A stretch of DNA of 14,049 nucleotides from CAIJXV01 sp964497135 (GTDB lineage: Bacteria; Verrucomicrobiota; Kiritimatiellia; CAIKKV01; CAIJXV01), in the NCBI GenBank assembly GCA_964497135.1, contig CAZCDO010000099.1:1-14049 (forward strand). The letters run 5' to 3'. Below, piece by piece: positions 7,674 to 13,034 of this stretch. The position numbers and the translations under genes are program-made. A model generated the notes under the pieces. It saw nothing but the letters and a program-made list of their open reading frames with translations, did no database searches and was not told the origin of the DNA. Every line of letters starts with the position of its first letter. Position 1 is the stretch's first letter.

Positions 7674-8296
7674 GATTGCTCCTCCTCGTGTTGTCTTGCG
7701 GACGCGCAGGGCGCCCGGTAATCGTGTTTCTCCGTCATCACGCCATCCAGACAGACATCCCGTTCCGTCCGGGGGATCCGATCCCTCATCTGAAAATCGA
7801 AGGCCCAACCAACTTTGAATGCCCCGCGCAGGAGGGGGCGAATCAGGAGCCGGTCGTAGATCCCCTTGCCATGCCCCAACCGGCCGCCCTGGGCATCGAA
7901 GGCCAGGCCCGGAACCACCACCAAATCGATCGATGTCGCAACGGGGGGCACCAGGGGATCGGGTTGGGGAATCGCGAAAGGGCCGCGCCCCAGGCGTCCG
8001 GCCGGATCAAACGCCACCCAGTCATAGTCGCGCCGGTCGACGAGCCAGGCCGGTAAACACAACGTTTTGCCGTCAGCCCGGGCTCGGGCGATCAGGGGCC
8101 CCGTCGAAATTTCGCCGGCCACGGAGAGGTAAACCCCCAGACAGCGGGCGGCGCGATATTCCGGCCGCTCCGCCAGCCGGGCGGCCAGCGCGCGCCCGAC
8201 GGCTTCGGCGCGTTCAAAATCGGCTCCAGCCCGCTGGTCGTAAGCGATCCGGCGCAAGGCCTGTTTACGGGCGGTGATGTCGATTTCCGGGTTCAT
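7667..8296 (-). CDS. fau: 5-formyltetrahydrofolate cyclo-ligase
   Basis: The 209-residue protein (also called YgfA or MTHFS) converts 5-formyl-THF to 5,10-methenyl-THF using ATP, recycling a dead-end folate. Visible motifs are the basic N-terminal helix RKQALRR (10-16), the substrate region GEISTGPL (61-68), VVVPGLAFD (126-134) and the nucleotide loop GRLGHGKGIYDRLL (138-151). That loop departs from the common GRLGxGGGYYDR by having Lys and Ile in the glycine/tyrosine positions. ATG 8296 overlaps the rarA stop in ATGA and has GGGAAGGAA about 5 nt upstream. A longer frame to 8335 is less likely. Its proximity to the 6S RNA candidate matches the ssrS-ygfA linkage known in Proteobacteria, although here rarA lies between them. 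Confidence 0.94.
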   Translation of the reverse strand: MNPEIDITARKQALRRIAYDQRAGADFERAEAVGRALAARLAERPEYRAARCLGVYLSVAGEISTGPLIARARADGKTLCLPAWLVDRRDYDWVAFDPAGRLGRGPFAIPQPDPLVPPVATSIDLVVVPGLAFDAQGGRLGHGKGIYDRLLIRPLLRGAFKVGWAFDFQMRDRIPRTERDVCLDGVMTEKHDYRAPCASARQHEEEQSC

Positions 8297-9645
8297 GCCG
8301 GTTCCTTCCCGGTTTTTCGGCGCAATCCCGCCCAATGGGCCATGCGCGCCGCAATCGTCGCTTCGTAGCCCTGGTCGGACGGCTCGTAATAACGGGTGGT
8401 GGTCGGCGCATAGTCCTGGTCGACAAAATGACCTGGAAAATCGTGGGCGTATTGATAGCCCGTGTGCCCCAACCGTTCGGCGCCGGCATAATGCGCATCC
8501 CGCAACGGACGGGGCACTTCCAAGACCCGGCCCGATTTGACATCGACCAGGGCCTTGTCGATCGCCAGGATGGAGGCATTGCTTTTGGGGGCGGTCGCCA
8601 GATAGGCGGTGACCTGGGCCAGGGTGATTCGGGCCTCGGGCAGGCCGATAAACTCCACCGCCTGGAGTCCCGCCACGGCCACGGTCAATCCGCGCGGATC
8701 GGCGTTACCGATATCTTCCGAGGCCAGGATGATGAGGCGGCGGGCGATGAACCGGGGATCCTCGCCCGCCTCGACCATTTTCGCCAGCCAGTAAATCGCG
8801 GCATGCGGGTCGGACCCGCGCACGCTTTTGATGAAGGCCGAGATGGTGTCATAATGGCCATCCTCGTCGTGATCATACACCACGGCTTTTTTCTGGATCG
8901 ACTCCTCGATGATGGCCCGGGTCAGGTGGATGCTCCCGTCCGGGGCCCGCAAGGTGGTCAGGGCCGCGATTTCCAGGGCATTCAACGCCCGGCGCGCGTC
9001 CCCTTCGCAAACCCGCGCCAGATGGGCCAGGGCCGCATCGTCGGCCCCAATCCGCTCGTCGCCCAACCCCCGTGGGTCGGCCAGAGCGCGGCGCAAGAGA
9101 CCGACCACCGCCTCCTCGGAAAGCGGTTGGAGCTCGAAAATCTGCGACCGCGAAGTCAGCGGGCTGTTGATGAAGAAAAAAGGATTGTGGGTGGTGGCGC
9201 CGATCAGGGTGATCGAACCATCCTCGACAAAAGGCAGGAGAATATCCTGTTGGGATTTATTAAAGTGATGAATTTCATCGATGAAAAGGATGGTTTCGCT
9301 TCCATCGAGCGCCTTGCGCTGGACGGCGGCGGCCAGGAGGTTGCGCAGGGTCTGAACATTGGCCAGCACCCCGCTGGTCCGCTCGAACCGGCGGCGGGTG
9401 ACCGTGGCAATGACTTCCGCCAACGAGGTTTTTCCGCAACCCGGTCCGCCATAGAGGATCAGACTGCCCAGGCGATCGGCTTCAATGGCACGACGCAACA
9501 GCTTGCCTGGCGCCAGAATATGATCCTGACCGGCAATCTCGTCGATCGCCTTGGGACGCATCCGGGCCGCCAAAGGACTCCGCCGGGGCGCCCCGGACGA
9601 AACCGGGTCGCTGGCAAAGAGGGTCGCCTGTTCCACCACACCCAT
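8293..9645 (-). CDS. rarA: Replication-associated recombination protein A (RarA/MgsA AAA+ ATPase)
   Basis: The 450-residue AAA+ protein is related to clamp-loader subunits and acts at stalled replication forks. Walker A GGPGCGKTS is at 66-74, Walker B LFIDEIHHFNKSQQD at 120-134, sensor 1 GATTHNPFF at 149-157 and the Arg finger region SPLTSRSQIF at 161-170. The C-terminal half contains the RarA-specific GSDPHAAIYWLAKM region and HYAGAERLGHTGYQYAHD. The N-terminal QATLFASDP resembles the SSB- or clamp-contacting peptides found at RarA N-termini. ATG 9645 follows AAGGTGGGG plus seven T residues, which also look like the 3' leg and tail of an upstream 6S RNA. It is the first protein gene of the operon. 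Confidence 0.96.
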   Translation of the reverse strand: MGVVEQATLFASDPVSSGAPRRSPLAARMRPKAIDEIAGQDHILAPGKLLRRAIEADRLGSLILYGGPGCGKTSLAEVIATVTRRRFERTSGVLANVQTLRNLLAAAVQRKALDGSETILFIDEIHHFNKSQQDILLPFVEDGSITLIGATTHNPFFFINSPLTSRSQIFELQPLSEEAVVGLLRRALADPRGLGDERIGADDAALAHLARVCEGDARRALNALEIAALTTLRAPDGSIHLTRAIIEESIQKKAVVYDHDEDGHYDTISAFIKSVRGSDPHAAIYWLAKMVEAGEDPRFIARRLIILASEDIGNADPRGLTVAVAGLQAVEFIGLPEARITLAQVTAYLATAPKSNASILAIDKALVDVKSGRVLEVPRPLRDAHYAGAERLGHTGYQYAHDFPGHFVDQDYAPTTTRYYEPSDQGYEATIAARMAHWAGLRRKTGKEPA

Positions 9646-9827
9646 AAAAAAACCCCACCTTGCCGCAGGAGCAGGGATTCTCTGGACCTCGCGTACGAGG
9701 TGGGAACTCTACCCGCCGGCTTCCAAGTCCCGAATAAACGGGCATGTGGGCACCGGCGGACTCGAATTCCCTAAGTCATTTGACTATAGGGTCAGAGAAT
9801 GCCGCTCGTTCACGAACAAGGCAGGGA
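9646..9827 (-). ncRNA. ssrS: Probable 6S RNA
   Basis: On the minus strand about 180 nt fold into a 6S-like rod. The outer closing stem pairs 9817-9826 with 9653-9662 (10 bp including two G-U pairs) and is followed by seven T. An inner closing stem pairs ATTCTCTG (9793-9800) with CAGAGAAT (9677-9684) and extends inward by ACC/GGT around a one-base bulge. A large central bubble follows, and its 3' side has TTCCCACCT and the hairpin ACCTCGTACGCGAGGT, wording typical of 6S. The terminal arm is CCGCCGG/CCGGCGG capped by CCCG-TTTATT-CGGG. 6S RNA mimics an open promoter and sequesters RNA polymerase in stationary phase. Location directly upstream of rarA-fau supports the call. No clear promoter was found upstream, and both ends are approximate. 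Confidence 0.72.
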
Positions 9828-10091
9828 AAATCGGATCTTTTGCCGCATCGAAATCAGGCCCCATCGGCCGGGCACCCTTTGAATGGCCGGAGTCGGCATC
9901 CCGGGGTAAAACCCCGCACCACCGACATTCCTCAGAACCGGCGAACCAACGGGCGTCTGCCATCTCACCAATACCGGGCACATTTTCAACAACATTTCAG
10001 AGCAACCCGGCCCAGCCGATAGAGCACAAACCCCGACGAGGAAACAGCCCCCCGCCAAACTCCATGCGATCACTCTGAAAATGAGATCCAT
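9810..10091 (-). CDS. Doubtful small membrane ORF upstream of the 6S RNA
   Basis: ATG 10091 opens a 93-codon frame with AAGG about 9 nt upstream; a TTG at 10115 would extend it. Residues 2-24 (DLIFRVIAWSLAGGCFLVGVCAL) form one plausible membrane helix. The rest resembles no family I know and has the composition of non-coding GC-rich DNA. It ends inside the 5' part of the 6S candidate, an awkward arrangement for a real gene. The hairpin CGGGG-TAAAA-CCCCG (9902-9916) lies within it. It could equally be non-coding DNA. No other gene was seen between 9828 and 10795. Confidence 0.2.
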   Translation of the reverse strand: MDLIFRVIAWSLAGGCFLVGVCALSAGPGCSEMLLKMCPVLVRWQTPVGSPVLRNVGGAGFYPGMPTPAIQRVPGRWGLISMRQKIRFSLPCS

Positions 10092-10112
10092 AACCTTTAA
10101 CCTTATTCGTTC

Positions 10113-10193
10113 CAACTGCGACAGTTGAATGCCTGTTTAAAGGCAATTTCCGGTTAAACCGAACCTGTCACTTCCACTTCGCCTACAGCGAAG
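10113..10193. repeat. Run of small palindromes
   Basis: Four short inverted repeats follow one another within about 80 nt: CAACTG-cga-CAGTTG (10113-10127), TGCCT-6 nt-AGGCA (10130-10145), the near-palindrome CGGTTAAACCG (10151-10161) and CTTCGC-ctaca-GCGAAG (10177-10193). No coding frame explains them. They may belong to REP-like elements or to a structured RNA. The sequence resembles no named RNA family that I recognise. Confidence 0.5.
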
Positions 10194-10257
10194 CTCCAAC
10201 ACCGCCACTATACCGAATTCTAAACGGTCCGTCAAAATATTTTCGGCTGAATGTCGG

Positions 10258-10293
10258 AAGGATTTTGGACAAGGATTTTGGAAGGATTTTGGA
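10258..10293. repeat. Three tandem copies of AAGGATTTTGGA
   Basis: The 12-mer AAGGATTTTGGA occurs at 10258-10269, 10271-10282 and 10282-10293. The spacing is not uniform: one extra C separates copies 1 and 2, and copies 2 and 3 share an A. It sits in DNA without a credible gene. A slippage microsatellite is the simplest reading, and protein-binding iterons are possible but unsupported. Confidence 0.85.
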
Positions 10294-10441
10294 CTCCGCA
10301 AAAACCATCAATTTCAGAGACTGGCCCTTTCGCGTTTGGGTTTCTATGCCTCATTCGAGCAGTCCGGCAAATCGCTCAAAGACAAACCGATCTTTCCCAA
10401 ATGAGGGATTTGGAGCAGTTGATTCCCCTTGTCTTCTGTGG

Positions 10442-10760
10442 GGGCGGACATCGGCCGCCCTTCCCCGGCTTGGATACGGCGGTCCCCGCCGTTAATCGGC
10501 CAGAGATTAACCACGGATGGCACGGATTTATTTTGGACTGCGGGACTTCAGTCCCGCTTTTTCTTCGAGGCGCCGTCAACTTCGCCAGGAGCAAAAAGCG
10601 GCAGTGAACTGCCGCACTCCAAGGTGAGCACAAACATGCGGGGTTCTTGAAATTGGGGAAGGTCGGCACCGTCCCGACCGTCTGCACATCGGGTTTGTCA
10701 GCGGAATCATTTATCAAGGGCTAACCCTCTGCGCAGAGCCCCTCTGGACGAGACGGCTCT
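10442..10760. repeat. Cluster of six GC-rich REP-like palindromes in a gene-free stretch
   Basis: Within 320 bp I see GGGCGG-7-CCGCCC (10442-10460), ACGGCGG-3-CCGCCGT (10476-10492), GCGGGACT-2-AGTCCCGC (10540-10557), GCGGCAGT-2-ACTGCCGC (10598-10615), GGTCGG-7-CCGACC (10661-10679) and AGAGCC-14-GGCTCT (10735-10760). The third is followed on the plus strand by TTTTTC. The fourth is followed on the minus strand by TTTTTG, so the two look like facing terminators. The six-frame ORFs here have no family features and are explained by palindrome composition. The layout resembles REP/BIME mosaics. Confidence 0.75.
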
Positions 10761-10795
10761 ACCTCGGAAGACAGGTTGCCGGTCCCCATTTCATC

Positions 10796-10972
10796 CTAAT
10801 GGCCCTTTAGTTTGCGGGCTTGCTCCGCCAAACGTTGAGTCGGGGTGTTGCGACAGACCGTTGCCTGGGACTCGGCCCACCGAATGCCTTGTAAAATCAA
10901 ACGCCACTTCTCCCCGGGGGGAAGCGCCCGTTCCCGTTTTTGCTCCTCTGTGAATTTTAGATCAGGATTCAT
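10796..10972 (-). CDS. 58-residue protein coupled to the nucleotidyltransferase gene
   Basis: ATG 10972 opens a 58-codon frame ending in TAG at 10796. It begins MNPDLKFTEEQKRERALPPG, continues EKWRLILQGIRWAESQATVC and ends LAEQARKLKGH. It is charged, probably all-helical, and has no membrane segment. It overlaps the last 11 nt of the upstream nucleotidyltransferase gene, and no strong ribosome binding site precedes it, which suggests coupled translation. The tidy overlap, charged amphipathic composition and common strand argue for a real gene. The function is unknown. A partner or antidote of the nucleotidyltransferase is a guess from context. Confidence 0.65.
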   Translation of the reverse strand: MNPDLKFTEEQKRERALPPGEKWRLILQGIRWAESQATVCRNTPTQRLAEQARKLKGH

Positions 10973-11444
10973 GGAGGGCTCGCTGTAATTCCCGAATCCG
11001 GTCCTCTTTGCGCGATTCCGGGGCTAAACTCAACTGGCATTTTAACATATCCGCATCCGATATACCCCGATACAGAATGCCGGAAGCCGTCCGTCCCTCA
11101 ACGGATTCCTTAACCGATGCCCGCCAATCGGTCAGTCCGCGAACGGAACGAAACACGTCGAGCGCTCCATGGGGACTGGTCAGACAAAACAAAGGTTGCC
11201 GGGTCAGCCATCCTGGCGGCCAATCAGCCACCGGTTTCCATTCTCTATCGGTTGGCCCCCATTGGGCCTTCAACTCAACCAGGGCGACTTCGCATCGTCG
11301 AAGATTATCGGCGGTGTCTTCAACCCAGAAATCCATGTCGAACGTCAAAACCGGCTTATGGCGAAGCAGAAAATTGACCCCTCCGATCAATAAATACCGA
11401 ACTCCGCACCGATTGAAAACCGATAAGATAAAATCGATATCCAT
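10962..11444 (-). CDS. Nucleotidyltransferase-fold protein (AbiEii/MNT-like)
   Basis: The 160-residue protein from ATG 11444 begins MDIDFILSVFNRCGVRYLLIG. It carries the nucleotidyltransferase signature, GG at 21-22 followed by DMD at 36-38, with a probable third carboxylate in GALDVF (Asp96). It is the minimal size of polymerase-beta-like transferases found in toxin-antitoxin and AbiE-type modules, which transfer nucleotides to RNA or protein. The same frame stays open upstream to 11633 but reads across pseudogene debris, so the internal ATG was preferred. ATG 11468 is an alternative. The ribosome binding site is weak. It overlaps a 58-residue ORF at its 3' end. The fold is reasonably sure and the role is not. 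Confidence 0.75.
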   Translation of the reverse strand: MDIDFILSVFNRCGVRYLLIGGVNFLLRHKPVLTFDMDFWVEDTADNLRRCEVALVELKAQWGPTDREWKPVADWPPGWLTRQPLFCLTSPHGALDVFRSVRGLTDWRASVKESVEGRTASGILYRGISDADMLKCQLSLAPESRKEDRIRELQRALHES

Positions 11445-11499
11445 AAAAGGGACGATACCCACAAGCATCCCGCACGTCAATAATGAACCGGGTTCTGTT

Positions 11500-11660
11500 T
11501 TATTTAACAATGTCCCCCGCGAAAGGATTGTCCGGATAGATCGGCTGAACTGCCACGCCATAAGCTTCGTGAAAAGTCCGGCCTGAAATGCGGCGCGGGG
11601 ACCTCTTGATCTCAAACGCCTGCCAGTCGGCAACCTGCTTTACGACCAGATCCACTTCAG
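11500..11660 (-). pseudogene. C-terminal remnant of a DUF4143-like (PD-(D/E)XK-type) protein
   Basis: In the minus-strand frame ending at TAA 11500, the stretch SEVDLVVKQVADWQAFEIKR resembles the D...ExK core of the C-terminal domain of AAA+ ATPases with DUF4143. About 30 more residues follow, including YPDNPF and AGDIVK. Nothing of the ATPase part is present. The fragment starts exactly where the rsgA remnant ends, so the two were probably joined by deletion. The family call is moderate because only about 52 residues remain. Confidence 0.45.
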
Positions 11661-11978
11661 ACGGCGGCCAGGATCGCACAACCCGGCTCCCGGGTATGGC
11701 TACAGTCGCCATACCGCCAGTTCACTGCCAGGAGGAGGATATCCTCAAAATTCTGGTCAACCCCGTCGGTGGCGCCGAGCAGGCCTAACTCCCGCATTCC
11801 CGGCGTATCCATGAGCAGGGCGCCGTGCTCCAGGACAATGAGTTCTCGGCGGGACGTGGCATGGGTGCCTTCTCCCGTTCCGCTGACGGCCTTCACGCGC
11901 AATGTGGCGCCCCGGTTGCGGCAGGCTCCCGATATGCGCTTCAAACCACGGGTCAAAACCAAGATCGCTTAACTTCAC
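11657..11978 (-). pseudogene. rsgA: Collapsed rsgA (ribosome small-subunit GTPase) with large internal deletion
   Basis: From GTG 11978, with GGGAGTGGGGA upstream, the minus strand reads KLSDLGFDPWFEAH, the usual RsgA N-terminus. Within about 60 nt the homology jumps to another frame: GEGTHATSRRELIVLEHGAL, then the G3 motif in MDTPGMREL, then YGDCSHTREPGCAILAAV, which is the C-terminal zinc-knuckle region. The OB domain, the NKxD motif and the GxxxxGKS P-loop are missing, roughly 190 residues by comparison with the usual family. The first zinc Cys is replaced by Trp (NWRYGDC). RsgA is a late 30S-assembly GTPase. This copy cannot bind GTP, so a functional copy presumably exists elsewhere. Confidence 0.82.
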
Positions 11979-12080
11979 AATGCTTCCCCACTCCCTCGCG
12001 GGTCGTCGAGGCATGACTCGGGGCCGGTGCGGCTCGCAACGCCTTCACCGTAAGACTCTTTCATTCTCTGCTCCCCACCG

Positions 12081-12117
12081 GTTTTAATCGGCACTTTCTG
12101 CCGGTCCCCATTCCCCG
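12081..12117. repeat. Palindromic element after the SGNH hydrolase gene
   Basis: CGGCA-5-TGCCG forms a small stem (minus-strand loop GAAAG) just after the SGNH hydrolase stop, flanked by GGGGACC and ATTAAAACCGG. The stretch TGCCGGTCCCCATT (12099-12112) recurs in the same orientation at 10777-10790. It could serve as a weak terminator or be a dispersed repeat. The gap 12015-12119 holds no gene. Confidence 0.4.
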
Positions 12118-12119
12118 AC

Positions 12120-12881
12120 TCATTTCTTGTCTGCGAGCAAGACGTATCGCCGCAGATAGTCGGCCAAGATCCGCGCGGCGGCAATCATCCCGGCCGTATT
12201 CGGGTGGGCATGCCAGGCGTTCAGGTCAAAGCACAGCGTGGCACCTTCCTGTTTATAATCCCGTTCCGAAATCGTCCGAATATCCAACGCCGTCAGGAGT
12301 TTCTTTTCCACCACTAACTCATCCACCGCGGCGCACATCACATCATAGGCGGACGTACAGTCGCCAACGAAATATTGTCCGGTACCCACGCCGTGAAACC
12401 AATCATGCACCAGAAGAACCCGGATGCCTTTCTTTTCCAAAACGTCGACGACGCGGCCGACCTGCTCTTTCCAGAGCGGTAATGGCGTACGAAAATCGTT
12501 GGCCATGATGGCAAAGATCGCCAGATCAAGGTCACGGGGCAGAGCCTCGTCCTCCCGCGCAAAAATCTTGCCGATAGAGTCATTGCCTTGCGGATCCCAA
12601 TCCCCGGCCGAGCCGCCGGAATAGCCTTCATTAAAAATCTGCACCGCACCGGGAGGCAGAAAATCAGCACTCCGGACCACCCACCCGGGCCCGCCTTCAT
12701 TTCCCAACGATCCGTCGCCCCAGCGGGGCTTGATCTGGAACTTGCCATAATTCCAGCCGCCTTCCGGAAGATGTGCGGCAATCGGACTGGGCGGACGGGG
12801 GCGCGGATTGTCGACGGAAATTTCATTGCCGTCGCCGGCGCCTTTTACAATCGAATGGCCAATGGCCAATATTTTAAGCAT
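12120..12881 (-). CDS. SGNH/GDSL-like hydrolase
   Basis: The 253-residue protein starts at ATG 12881 behind a strong GGAGGGGA. The fold is suggested by KILAIGHSIVKG (3-13) as block I, EGYSGGSAGDW (85-95) as block II, FAIMANDFR (123-131) as block III with Asn128-Asp129, and NAWHAHPNTAGM (221-232) as block V. Block I reads GHS instead of GDS, with Ser10 as the candidate nucleophile. The final Asp/His pair is replaced by Asn221 or Asp219 with His224 or His226. Such enzymes commonly remove acetyl or other acyl groups from glycans. No signal peptide is visible, so it is probably cytoplasmic. It is divergent from a glycosidase-like gene, which supports a carbohydrate role. Confidence 0.8.
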   Translation of the reverse strand: MLKILAIGHSIVKGAGDGNEISVDNPRPRPPSPIAAHLPEGGWNYGKFQIKPRWGDGSLGNEGGPGWVVRSADFLPPGAVQIFNEGYSGGSAGDWDPQGNDSIGKIFAREDEALPRDLDLAIFAIMANDFRTPLPLWKEQVGRVVDVLEKKGIRVLLVHDWFHGVGTGQYFVGDCTSAYDVMCAAVDELVVEKKLLTALDIRTISERDYKQEGATLCFDLNAWHAHPNTAGMIAAARILADYLRRYVLLADKK

Positions 12882-12950
12882 GCTCCCCTCCGGATGGCTG
12901 ATTGAGAAGGGGTAACTATCACACCTGGGATTCCTTGTCCATATGTGGGC

Positions 12951-12956
12951 TATAAT
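12951..12956 (+). promoter_or_regulatory. TATAAT -10 element in the divergent intergenic region
   Basis: A perfect TATAAT lies in the 153-bp gap between the divergent SGNH hydrolase and glycosidase-like genes, 79 nt upstream of the plus-strand start. No good -35 stands at the usual spacing, so activator dependence is possible. On the minus strand TGGACA and GATAGT with a 15-nt spacer are a weaker candidate for the hydrolase. Confidence 0.35.
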
Positions 12957-13034
12957 GAACTTGCATGTGGAAAGAGTTGCGAAGCATACTAACCCGACTT
13001 TTGGTTGGAATCGTGACAAACCCAGAGGACGATG

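Noticed and set aside
8335..9774. 479-codon plus-strand open frame opposite rarA
   Set aside because: It is antisense to a clear rarA gene, shows no family motifs, and long shadow frames are expected in GC-rich coding DNA.
9735..9785. T-arm-like GGAATTCGAGTCC on the minus strand
   Set aside because: The flanking five-base stems do not pair and no cloverleaf can be built. The bases are accounted for by the 6S RNA fold.
9803..9820. GTTCGTGAAC palindrome as a LexA box
   Set aside because: The spacing fits neither the known GAAC-N4-GTTC box nor other LexA operators, and it lies inside the 6S 5' leg.
9870..9980. tRNA-Leu-like stretch on the minus strand
   Set aside because: GGTGAGATGGCAGACGC resembles a tRNA-Leu D-arm and CTGAGG a GAG anticodon loop, but no T-arm with TTCGA and no matching 3' acceptor strand follow.
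10251..10717. Overlapping open frames of 70-118 codons on both strands
   Set aside because: They run across tandem repeats and palindromes, lack ribosome binding sites and show no family features.
10442..10760. CRISPR array
   Set aside because: The palindromes differ from each other and are irregularly spaced. There is no repeated unit with unique spacers and no cas gene.
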